DNA of 7,025 nucleotides from Actinomycetota bacterium (GTDB taxonomy: Bacteria > Actinomycetota > Actinomycetes > Acidothermales > Acidothermaceae). Under the pieces are notes generated by a model. The model worked only from the letters and a program-made list of their open reading frames with translations, did not search any database and was not told the DNA's origin. Below, piece after piece: positions 1 to 5,523 of the stretch. Numbering within the stretch: the stretch's first letter is position 1; each line of letters opens with the position of its first letter. The stretch is from contig PLCK01000186.1 of NCBI GenBank assembly GCA_003134755.1, positions 593-7,617 of the forward strand. The letters are read 5' to 3'. The position numbers and the translations under genes were made by a program.

Positions 1-96
1 AAGAAGGTCGCGGTCAAGAACGCGCCGGCCAAGAAGGTGGCCAAGAAGGCACCGGCTGTCCCGACCGCACCTGAATCGGCGCCCGCGACGACCTAG
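1..96 (+). CDS. C-terminal tail of a Lys/Ala/Pro-rich protein (5' end outside window)
   Basis: Frame 1 is open from the left edge and ends at TAG (94-96), giving the last 31 residues of a protein. The tail begins with KK-V-A-V-K-N-A-P-A-KK repeats and ends in a Pro/Ala/Thr-rich stretch (AVPTAPESAPATT). Tails of spaced KK and AP pairs are known from actinobacterial nucleoid proteins (extended HU, histone H1-like proteins), where they bind DNA non-specifically, but they also occur on phasin-like and other proteins. The globular domain is outside the window, so the family is not determined. It converges on citrate synthase: its stop shares the CTAG at 93-96 with the citrate synthase stop, so there is no room for a separate terminator. 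That it codes is inferred from the biased composition and the neat convergent ending. Confidence 0.6.
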   Translation, partial: KKVAVKNAPAKKVAKKAPAVPTAPESAPATT

Positions 97-1196
97 ACGT
101 GCCGGTGGGCGACGTCCCAGCCTGGTACTGACGAAGCCGACCGGGTGCCCGGACCGATGTAGCGGGCAGACGGTCGCACAAGCCTGCCGGTGCGCTTCTG
201 CTCGAGCACGTGCGCACTCCACCCGGCCACCCGCGCGCAGGTGAACATCGCCGAGAACATGTGCGCCGGGACCTCGGCCAGGTCGAGCATCATGGCCGCC
301 CAGAACTCGACGTTGGTCTCGATCGGGCGGTCGGGACGACGGGTGCGAAGTTCGGCCAGCGCAGCCTGCTCGAGGGCGGACGCCGCCTCGAACCGTGGCG
401 CGCCGAGTTCGGAGGCGACCCGGCGCAGCACCCTGGCGCGGGGGTCTTCGGCCCGGTAGACGCGGTGCCCGAAGCCCATCAGCCGCTCGTGCCGGTCGAG
501 AACGCCCTTGACGTAACCCTCGGCGTCGCCCGTCTTCTCGACCTCTTCGACCATGTGCAGCACCCGGGTCGGGGCGCCGCCGTGCAGCGGGCCGGACATC
601 GCGCCGATCGCAGCCGACAGACAGGCGGCTACGTCGGCACCGGTCGATGCAACGACCCGCGCCGTGAACGTCGAGGCGTTCAAGCCGTGTTCGGCCGCCG
701 AGACCCAATAGGCGTCGAGGGCCTTGACGTGCATGGGGTTGAGCTCGCCTCGCGACTGCAGCAGGAACTGCTCGACCGCTGTGGTGCCCTTGTCGACCTC
801 GGCCGCCGGCACCGGCGATTCCTGACCGCGCGCGGACTGCGCGACGTAGGACAGCGCGGTCACCGAGGTCTGCGCGAGTTCATCGCGGATCTGGGTGTCG
901 TCGAGGTCGAGCACCGGTTTGAACCCGAGCAGCGGCGCCAGCAAGGCGAGCCCGCTCTGGACATCGACGCGGACGTCGCCCGAATGCACTGGCAACGTTA
1001 GCGTGTTGAACGGCGGCAACCCCGGAGTGAATGCGTTGTCGACGAGCAGCCCCCACACGTCGCTGAAGGCGGTCTCGCCGACCAGCTCCTCGATGTCGAC
1101 GCCTCGGTAGCGGAGCGAGCCGCCATCCTTGTCGGGCTCGGCGATCTCGGTCTCGAAGGCTATGACGCCCTCAAGGCCGGGGACGAAGTCGGACAT
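93..1196 (-). CDS. citA: Citrate synthase 2 (CitA type)
   Basis: This enzyme condenses oxaloacetate and acetyl-CoA to citrate and CoA in the cytosol, the entry step of the TCA cycle. The 367-residue protein is complete for the short actinobacterial CitA branch. Visible motifs in order are AEHGLNASTF (His170, oxaloacetate binding), SGPLHGGAP (His205), GFGHRVYR (His244), NVEFW (Glu297) and ARVAGWSAHVLEQ (about 322-333), followed by RPSARYIGP near the end. His205, His244 and residue 297 align with the catalytic His-His-Asp of canonical citrate synthases; here the third is Glu, which I recall as usual in CitA homologues. The ATG at 1196 is preceded by GAGGAG (1205-1210) with 8 nt spacing. It diverges from pdxH, a pairing I recall from other actinobacteria, and its TAG stop overlaps that of the convergent Lys-rich gene. 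A 2-methylcitrate synthase role is possible, but no prp genes are nearby. Confidence 0.93.
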   Translation of the reverse strand: MSDFVPGLEGVIAFETEIAEPDKDGGSLRYRGVDIEELVGETAFSDVWGLLVDNAFTPGLPPFNTLTLPVHSGDVRVDVQSGLALLAPLLGFKPVLDLDDTQIRDELAQTSVTALSYVAQSARGQESPVPAAEVDKGTTAVEQFLLQSRGELNPMHVKALDAYWVSAAEHGLNASTFTARVVASTGADVAACLSAAIGAMSGPLHGGAPTRVLHMVEEVEKTGDAEGYVKGVLDRHERLMGFGHRVYRAEDPRARVLRRVASELGAPRFEAASALEQAALAELRTRRPDRPIETNVEFWAAMMLDLAEVPAHMFSAMFTCARVAGWSAHVLEQKRTGRLVRPSARYIGPGTRSASSVPGWDVAHRHV

Positions 1197-1290
1197 CAGC
1201 GCTACTCCTCGGTCTGCTCGATCCTTGCATTGTTCCCGTTACGCTGCCGGAGCAACGAGCCAGGGCCGCTCAAGATGCCGAGGAGCCCGG
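1197..1290. promoter_or_regulatory. Divergent promoter region of citA and pdxH
   Basis: These 94 bp separate the start codons of two divergent genes and must hold promoters for both unless leaderless or distant promoters are used. Both ribosome binding sites are clear: GAGGAG for citA (complement of 1205-1210) and GAGGAG for pdxH (1280-1285, 5 nt before its ATG). No strong -35/-10 pair stands out. A weak - strand candidate is TTGCTC and CAATGC spaced by 17 nt. An imperfect palindrome covers 1237-1257 (arms CGTT and AACG, 7 of 10 positions paired), which could be a regulator site but may be chance. The region is inferred from gene layout rather than from clear sigma-factor boxes. Confidence 0.45.
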
Positions 1291-1953
1291 ATGGACCCCG
1301 ATCGGGTAGCCGCTCTTCGCGCGCATTACGCCGACATCGGCCTCGACGAGGCCGACTTGGCCGCCGAGCCGATGGTGCAATTCGAGAACTGGCTGGCTGA
1401 GGTCGTCGAACTCGGAGTTCCCGAACCCAACGCGATGGTCCTTGGCACGGCGGACGCCGACGGGCAGCCGAGTAGCCGTCACGTGCTCCTCAAGGGCGTC
1501 GGCCCGAAAGGATTCGTCTTCTTCACCAACTACGGCTCGCGCAAGGCTCGGGAGCTGGCCGGAAACCCGCGGGCCAGCCTGTGCTTTCCGTGGTTTTGTA
1601 TCGGACGACAGGTCGTCGTGACCGGACACGTGAGCAGGATCACCGCCGAGCGTAGCGAGGCATATTTCACGTCGCGGCCGCGCGAGTCGCAGCTTGGCGC
1701 GTGGGCCAGTCCTCATCAATCGGAGGTCGTGCTCAGCCGCGAGGAGCTCGACACCGCCTACGCGGAGGTGGCCGCGCGCTTCGCCGGCGTCGACCCGCTG
1801 CCGACCCCGCCGTTCTGGGGCGGTTTCGAAGTCACGCCGATCACGGTCGAGTTCTGGCAGGGGCGGCTTGCGCGGTTGCACGACCGGCTGCGCTATCGAC
1901 GTCAGGACGACGACCCCTCCGGGCCCTGGGTCATCGAGCGATTGTCTTCCTGA
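1291..1953 (+). CDS. pdxH: Pyridoxine/pyridoxamine 5'-phosphate oxidase
   Basis: PdxH is an FMN-dependent cytosolic oxidase that converts pyridoxine 5'-phosphate or pyridoxamine 5'-phosphate to pyridoxal 5'-phosphate, using oxygen and releasing hydrogen peroxide. The 220-residue product has the normal family length and layout: QFENWLAE near residue 30, RHVLLKG (63-69) and FFTNYGSRKA (77-86) for FMN binding, RQVVVTGHV (106-114), SRPRESQLGAWAS (128-140), FWGGFEVTP (175-183), FWQGR (188-192), and RLHDRLRY (195-202), whose Arg195 and His197 match the substrate-phosphate contacts. The frame stays open upstream to 1129, but the ATG at 1291 has GAGGAG at 1280-1285 and gives the expected N-terminus (MDPDRVAALRAHY). 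It diverges from citA. Its last 52 bp overlap the convergent hotdog gene, and its TGA stop lies in a tandem 15-bp repeat. Confidence 0.95.
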   Translation: MDPDRVAALRAHYADIGLDEADLAAEPMVQFENWLAEVVELGVPEPNAMVLGTADADGQPSSRHVLLKGVGPKGFVFFTNYGSRKARELAGNPRASLCFPWFCIGRQVVVTGHVSRITAERSEAYFTSRPRESQLGAWASPHQSEVVLSREELDTAYAEVAARFAGVDPLPTPPFWGGFEVTPITVEFWQGRLARLHDRLRYRRQDDDPSGPWVIERLSS

Positions 1954-2732
1954 CCAACTGCTGGCTGACCGAGTGCTGGCTGACCGAGTGCTGGGCCGAT
2001 CTTGGCCGGGTCGACCTGAAACCAGACCGCCTCGGCGAACCCGAGCAACTCGCCGTCCGCGTCATACAAGGCAGACGCAGTGAACGCCTTGCGACCGTCG
2101 AGCTCGCGCAGGTTCCCGACGACGACGCACTCCTCGCCGACTGACGGCGTTCGCAGGATCCGGGCCGTCATCCGTCCGAGCACCATCGGACGGCCGGCGA
2201 GGTCGGTCGACCACCCGCCGGGGCAGTCGAGTGCCGCCCAGGCGAATTCAGGCCCGACCGTGGTCGCGACGCTGCCCGCCGCCGAAAGCGTGACGTCGGG
2301 TGTCCAGACCGCGGCGACCGTTCCCGCGCCGACCGGGCCCGGCTGCAACGCCAGGCCGTCGTCGCGATCGAGGCCGCAGACGAAGCAGGTAGGGAACGGG
2401 TGGGCCACCCGGCCGGGATAGCGCGGCGCGGCTGCACGGGCGATCGTCACCCCGACGTTGGCGGGCGGATCTCCGTCCAGTTCGGCTGGCCGCCCTTGCG
2501 CGACGAGCAGCGGGCCGTCGTAGAGCTCGACGCCGTCGGCGGCGGCGTCGGCGGCGTCGGCGGCGGGGCGTACCTCGAGCCGGACGCCGAGAGGTGGCGG
2601 CGACCGTAGCGTGACCTCGACCGTGCCGTCGACCGTGCCTCGCTCGACCAGGGCAGCCAACCGGCCGGACACGTAACCGCCGTTGCCCGAGTTCGGCGGC
2701 CCGTTGAAGCGTGCTGCGATCACGAACGACAT
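1902..2732 (-). CDS. Double-hotdog, acyl-CoA thioesterase-like protein of unknown substrate
   Basis: The 276-residue product resembles uncharacterised actinobacterial thioesterase-superfamily proteins with two hotdog-like halves; the family is judged from motifs only. The first half starts with ARFNGPPNSGNGGYVSGRLA (about 7-26), the usual N-terminal helix-loop of these proteins, and runs to about residue 85. The second begins at FPTCFVCG (113-120), includes EFAWAALDCPGGW (162-174) and ends near VWFQVD (236-241). Cys116 and Cys119 form a CxxC pair. The final 35 residues are low complexity with three PALGQ-type repeats. The ATG at 2732 is chosen because GAGGG lies 7 nt upstream and the product starts at the conserved N-terminus; the frame upstream is a shadow of the phosphatase. 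It is the last gene of a three-gene operon, 9 nt after the phosphatase stop. Thioesterase activity is inference, and an acyl-binding or dehydratase-like role is possible. Confidence 0.75.
   Translation of the reverse strand: MSFVIAARFNGPPNSGNGGYVSGRLAALVERGTVDGTVEVTLRSPPPLGVRLEVRPAADAADAAADGVELYDGPLLVAQGRPAELDGDPPANVGVTIARAAAPRYPGRVAHPFPTCFVCGLDRDDGLALQPGPVGAGTVAAVWTPDVTLSAAGSVATTVGPEFAWAALDCPGGWSTDLAGRPMVLGRMTARILRTPSVGEECVVVGNLRELDGRKAFTASALYDADGELLGFAEAVWFQVDPAKIGPALGQPALGQPAVGQEDNRSMTQGPEGSSS
1950..1994. repeat. Three-copy 15-bp tandem repeat over the pdxH stop codon
   Basis: Copies lie at 1950-1964, 1965-1979 and 1980-1994. Copies two and three are identical (CTGACCGAGTGCTGG); copy one differs at two positions (CTGACCAACTGCTGG). 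The pdxH stop TGA is in copy one, so expansion does not alter PdxH. On the - strand the unit is in frame with the hotdog protein and encodes the pentapeptides PALGQ, PALGQ and PAVGQ (about residues 247-261). The near-identity of the copies suggests recent slippage duplication. Confidence 0.9.
2535..2564. repeat. GTCGGCGGC low-complexity repeat inside the hotdog gene
   Basis: The block reads GTCGGCGGCGGC followed by two copies of GTCGGCGGC. On the - strand it encodes an Ala/Asp run (roughly residues 57-66, ADAADAAADG), in what looks like a surface loop of the first hotdog half. It is probably a slippage-prone trinucleotide tract with little functional meaning. Confidence 0.7.
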
Positions 2733-2742
2733 CGAGGCACCC

Positions 2743-3360
2743 TCATGTGGCAGCCCGATATCTGGTGGTCCGGGCCGGCTGCTCATTCCACAGCCGCACG
2801 ACGGGCTGCGCATGTTCGAAACCGAGCGCAGAGACGGTGCCGGTGTCGAGCGCAAGCAGTGCGCCTTCGGTCGGTGGCAGGCCGAGCCAACGGGCGGCGA
2901 GCACTCGGAGGAAGTGCCCGTGCGACACCAGAGCGACGTCACCCGACTGCAGCACCGGCAGCACTCGAGCAATCACTCGCTCGGCCCGCGCCCCGACGTC
3001 GCCGGCGGTCTCGCCGGGCCGGCCGTCGGCGTGGGGCGTCACGCTGTCGAGCCAGAGGGTCCAGCCCGGTCGCGCCTGTCTGATCTGCGCTGTCGTCAGG
3101 CCTTCGTACCCGCCGTAATCCCATTCCTGAAGGTTGTCATCGACGGCGAGGTCATGAAGGCCGGCCAGCTCTGCAGTGCGCCTGGCCCTGGCCAACGGGC
3201 TGGTGAGCACGAGCACGAACGTGCGCCCGCGGACCGAGTCGCCAACCAACTCTGCCTGGCGCTCGCCGTCCTCGTTCAGCGGCACGTCGGTGCGGCCGGT
3301 GTGTTTGCCGCTCGCGCTCCAGTCGGTCGCGCCGTGCCGCAACAGCACCAACTCGCTCAC
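2743..3360 (-). CDS. Histidine (acid) phosphatase, Rv3214/Gpm2-like
   Basis: This is a 205-residue member of the histidine phosphatase (phosphoglycerate mutase-like) superfamily, which hydrolyses phosphomonoesters through a phosphohistidine intermediate. Visible residues are the RHG signature LLRHGATDW (Arg8-His9-Gly10), SPLARARRTAE (54-64, with the phosphate-binding Arg58), the acidic residue Glu79 in LQEWDYGGYEGLTT (77-90), and the second catalytic histidine His147 in SHGHFLRVLAARW. The EWDYGGYEGLTT and SHGHF segments and the GFEH near the end strongly recall M. tuberculosis Rv3214, annotated as Gpm2 but shown to act as an acid phosphatase; yeast SHB17 shares similar motifs. The start is GTG (3358-3360), overlapping the upstream TGA as GTGA, with only a weak AGG-type ribosome site, so translation is probably coupled. 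No export signal is visible. The physiological substrate is unknown; a true mutase role is less likely. Confidence 0.87.
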   Translation of the reverse strand: MSELVLLRHGATDWSASGKHTGRTDVPLNEDGERQAELVGDSVRGRTFVLVLTSPLARARRTAELAGLHDLAVDDNLQEWDYGGYEGLTTAQIRQARPGWTLWLDSVTPHADGRPGETAGDVGARAERVIARVLPVLQSGDVALVSHGHFLRVLAARWLGLPPTEGALLALDTGTVSALGFEHAQPVVRLWNEQPARTTRYRAAT

Positions 3361-4712
3361 GGGCCTAACCTAACTTGCGAATTCCGACGCATGCTGGCGC
3401 CGGCGACAATGCCGATGGCGAGACCGAGTGCCGGGAAATGCCAGACGAAGTCGACGAGCCCGGCGCTCGCTGCACTTATCGCAAGCGGCGTCGCCAATAC
3501 GCTGCGATGGTCGTAGAGGGCGCGCACCACGACGGTCACGCAGCCGGCGAGAAGCAGCGTGCCGATCACGCCGATCGACACCAGGATCTCGACAGGCTCG
3601 TTGTGGGCGAAGAACGCGACGCCCGGCTGTCCGGCCAACGTGTGGGCAGGTATGCGCGGGTCGGGTCCAGCGCCGAACCACGGGTGCCTCGCGAACAGCG
3701 ATGCGGCGCCGCGCAGGATATTGCCGCGCTCGGTCCAGCTCGCATCGAGCCCGGAAACGACATGGTGCTGCGTCAGGAGCAGCCAGCCGATCACGACGAT
3801 CGCCGGCGCGGCCGCGACCGTGACGACGCGGCGGGCAACGCCGGTCGCGACAACGAGGACGATGCTGACGGCAATCGCCACCGCGACTGCTGCGGCTGTC
3901 GCGGTGGCGAGCAGCCGCTCGCCATCGGTGCGCTGGCCGAGCAACAGCAACGGCCCGGCGACAACGGCCGCGATCGCAGCAGGCCCGAGCGGCTGTCGCA
4001 ACCGCCGAAAACACAACGCGACGACCAGGCCGAGAACAGCGCCTCGACTGTCGGTCGCGATGACGCCGAGCACGATGACGGCGCGGACGATCGTCGTCCA
4101 GATCAGATCGGGACGCCGCCGGCTCGGCCACGCCTCAGCAGTGGCGACAAGCGAGATCACCAGGAAGAGGCCGACTGCGCTCGGGTAGGTCAGCGGCCCG
4201 GCGTATCGCAGGGACCGTTCGTCGACCAAGGTCCAAAAGGTCGAACGGACGCCGACCAGCGTGAGCCCCGCGGCAGCCAAGGCGCCACCGGCGACGGAGA
4301 CCGTGACCAGGAGTGCGCCTCGCGCTCGATGTGGCAGCCCGCGCGCGCACCCGTATCCGGCGGTCGCGCAGATCCACGTCGCGGGCAGCCGCCACGAGTC
4401 GACCCCGTGGTGAGACACCGTCGAGTCGAGAATCCAGCCAGCGGTGGCGACCGTGCCGGCAGCGACCGCGGCGAGATGGCCACGTATCCACACCCGCACC
4501 GCAGGCGCAGACACGGCGAGCGCGAGGACCAGCGCAGGCGACACCACGACGTTCGGTTGAAAGAACGCGCCCTTGCGGACGAGGGCGAGCACCAGCAACG
4601 TGACCAGCGGCGCCGCGAGCATGGCGGCGTCGGTGACCGACAGGTCCGCGGCCTCGTCTACCGGACCCGGACCCCGACCGGCACCGGTATCGGTCGTGCT
4701 CGCCCGTGTCAT
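3357..4712 (-). CDS. O-antigen ligase/polymerase-like (WaaL/Wzy_C) integral membrane protein
   Basis: The 451-residue product is mostly hydrophobic, with about 10-12 predicted membrane segments and a short polar N-terminus (residues 1-27). Motifs match the O-antigen ligase family: ATDSRGAVLGL (219-229), where the Arg after Ser is characteristic; then the large polar loop ERGNILRGAASLF...HPWFGAGPD (328-351) and FFAHNEPVEILVSIGVIGT (367-385), with the family's HN-x-x-x-E pattern; and a final pair of helices (DFVWHFPALGLAIGI). These enzymes transfer or polymerise lipid-linked glycans on the outer face of the membrane. In actinobacteria their substrates are mostly undefined, and no glycosyltransferase is in the window. 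The ATG at 4712 is preferred, with AAGGA 8 nt upstream; a GTG at 4805 would add 31 non-conserved-looking residues. It is the first gene of the operon, and its TGA overlaps the phosphatase GTG. Confidence 0.82.
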   Translation of the reverse strand: MTRASTTDTGAGRGPGPVDEAADLSVTDAAMLAAPLVTLLVLALVRKGAFFQPNVVVSPALVLALAVSAPAVRVWIRGHLAAVAAGTVATAGWILDSTVSHHGVDSWRLPATWICATAGYGCARGLPHRARGALLVTVSVAGGALAAAGLTLVGVRSTFWTLVDERSLRYAGPLTYPSAVGLFLVISLVATAEAWPSRRRPDLIWTTIVRAVIVLGVIATDSRGAVLGLVVALCFRRLRQPLGPAAIAAVVAGPLLLLGQRTDGERLLATATAAAVAVAIAVSIVLVVATGVARRVVTVAAAPAIVVIGWLLLTQHHVVSGLDASWTERGNILRGAASLFARHPWFGAGPDPRIPAHTLAGQPGVAFFAHNEPVEILVSIGVIGTLLLAGCVTVVVRALYDHRSVLATPLAISAASAGLVDFVWHFPALGLAIGIVAGASMRRNSQVRLGP

Positions 4713-4925
4713 CGGCTCGATCCTTGCGGCTCGGGTCTGGTCACTCGCAGTCGGTCCCAGCCAGGCTTGCCTGCATCCCGCGACGCTTCCATCACCGAGC
4801 GTCACTCACCCGGCGCAGGACGGGTGAGTGGGGTTGAATGGGGAATGAGCATCCAGCCTGCCGGGCGGGTTCCTCGGGAGCCGGTGCCTTGCAGGGCGGG
4901 TCGACTGACGAAAGGGTGGAAAGCG
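4713..4925. promoter_or_regulatory. Divergent intergenic region with central inverted repeat
   Basis: These 213 bp separate the O-antigen ligase-like operon (-) from the LapA-like gene (+). At its centre is a perfect 10-bp inverted repeat, CACTCACCCG at 4803-4812 and CGGGTGAGTG at 4821-4830, with an 8-nt spacer. The symmetry centre is about 104 bp from one start codon and 110 bp from the other. No T-run follows on either strand, so it looks more like a regulator-binding site or an RNA hairpin in a leader than an intrinsic terminator. I could not identify convincing -35/-10 boxes on either strand. Upstream in-frame starts exist for both genes (GTG at 4805 on -, ATG at 4845 on +), which would shorten the true non-coding region. 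Confidence 0.5.
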
Positions 4926-5396
4926 ATGCTTATCGTCGGCTTCTTGATCGCGGTCGCTGTCGCGGTCTTCGCGGGCGTGGTGCTGTCGGAGAACTGGGGC
5001 GGCGACACGTTCACCGTCAACGGATTCGGGCATGTGCTCGGACACCTGACGCTCGGCCAGATCTTCATCTCAGGCATCGCTCTGACGGCCGTGTTCTTCG
5101 TCGGATTGTGGATGGCCAGTGTCTCGTCGCGGATGCGCAGGCGCGCCTCCGGCCGGCGTCGTGCCGAGAACCGGGCCATCCGCGAGGAGCGTGAAGAACT
5201 TCTTGCCGACCGCGATCGGTTGGCACGCGAGCTCGCAGCCGAGCGAGACGCCCGGACGACTCAGGAAGTCACGGCCGATCGGGTCGTGAACCTCGACGAG
5301 CGGCCGGTTGAGGAGCGACCGGTCGCCTACCCGCGCGGCACCGAAGTATTTGCCGACCAGGCAGCAGCTGACGAGGCCAGGCGCCACACGGTCTGA
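4926..5396 (+). CDS. LapA-like two-helix membrane protein with coiled-coil tail
   Basis: The 156-residue product has a first membrane helix at residues 1-20, a short loop (SENWGGDTFTVNGFGHVLGH, 21-40), a second helix at about 44-65 (QIFISGIALTAVFFVGLWMA) and a strongly basic stretch (RMRRRASGRRRAENR, 69-83). A charged segment with heptad-like Arg/Glu/Leu spacing (84-115) suggests a cytoplasmic coiled coil, and a disordered tail follows. Length and topology match LapA/DUF1049-like proteins, whose actinobacterial members are mostly uncharacterised; the assignment rests on topology more than on specific residues. Both termini should be cytoplasmic by the positive-inside rule. The ATG at 4926 follows GGTGG (4915-4919) by 6 nt. 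An in-frame ATG at 4845 would add 27 residues but has a poorer ribosome site. The gene is transcribed alone, divergently from the ligase-like operon, and its TGA lies within a 14-bp tandem repeat. Confidence 0.72.
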   Translation: MLIVGFLIAVAVAVFAGVVLSENWGGDTFTVNGFGHVLGHLTLGQIFISGIALTAVFFVGLWMASVSSRMRRRASGRRRAENRAIREEREELLADRDRLARELAAERDARTTQEVTADRVVNLDERPVEERPVAYPRGTEVFADQAAADEARRHTV

Positions 5397-5430
5397 GCCA
5401 CCCGGTCTGAGCCGCCCGGTCTGAGCCTCC
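5389..5430. repeat. Three-copy 14-bp tandem repeat over the LapA-like stop codon
   Basis: Copies are 5389-5402 (CGGTCTGAGCCACC), 5403-5416 (CGGTCTGAGCCGCC) and 5417-5430 (CGGTCTGAGCCTCC), differing only at the twelfth base. The TGA that ends the LapA-like gene is in copy one, and each later copy carries another TGA in a different frame, since 14 is not a multiple of three. The array sits just upstream of the 17-bp hairpin. It probably arose by slippage. Confidence 0.9.
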
Positions 5431-5442
5431 CGCGACCCAACC

Positions 5443-5484
5443 TGTCCGTCGAATCCGGCTGTCTACCGCCGGATTCGACGGACA
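5443..5484. terminator. Perfect 17-bp hairpin between convergent genes, probable bidirectional terminator
   Basis: TGTCCGTCGAATCCGGC (5443-5459) is the exact reverse complement of 5468-5484, with the 8-nt loop TGTCTACC. It lies 46 bp after the LapA-like stop and 39 bp after the 69-aa gene stop on the other strand, the usual place for a shared terminator. There is no U-run on either strand, so this would be the U-less kind proposed for actinobacteria. A further 6-bp pair CCAACC (5437-5442) / GGTTGG (5514-5519) encloses it, and a small stem GTCGC/GCGAC (5486-5490, 5497-5501) follows. A dispersed extragenic palindrome is an alternative reading. Confidence 0.8.
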
Positions 5485-5523
5485 AGTCGCGCGCGGGCGA
5501 CCCGGACAAGTCGGGTTGGCGCA

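Noticed and set aside
210..1001. 263-aa + strand open frame opposite citA
   Set aside because: The product is Arg/Gly-rich without recognisable motifs, and citA on the other strand is complete with catalytic residues; this is a GC-driven shadow.
1216..1228. 13-bp exact match GCTCGATCCTTGC shared with 4715-4727, both just upstream of - strand genes
   Set aside because: About one chance match of this length is expected in a GC-rich 7-kb window, the distances to the start codons differ (20 versus 3 nt), and in the second copy it merely contains the ribosome site.
4764..4775. CAGGC-TT-GCCTG inverted repeat in the divergent intergenic region
   Set aside because: Only a 5-bp stem with a 2-nt centre; too short to be distinguished from chance beside the 10-bp repeat nearby.
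3375..4925. Very long + strand open frame antisense to the ligase-like gene, continuous with the LapA-like protein
   Set aside because: It lies opposite a gene with clear family motifs, its product is low-complexity Arg/Asp/Gly-rich with no domain, and high GC makes stop-free antisense frames common. Only the part from 4926 has membrane helices and a ribosome site.
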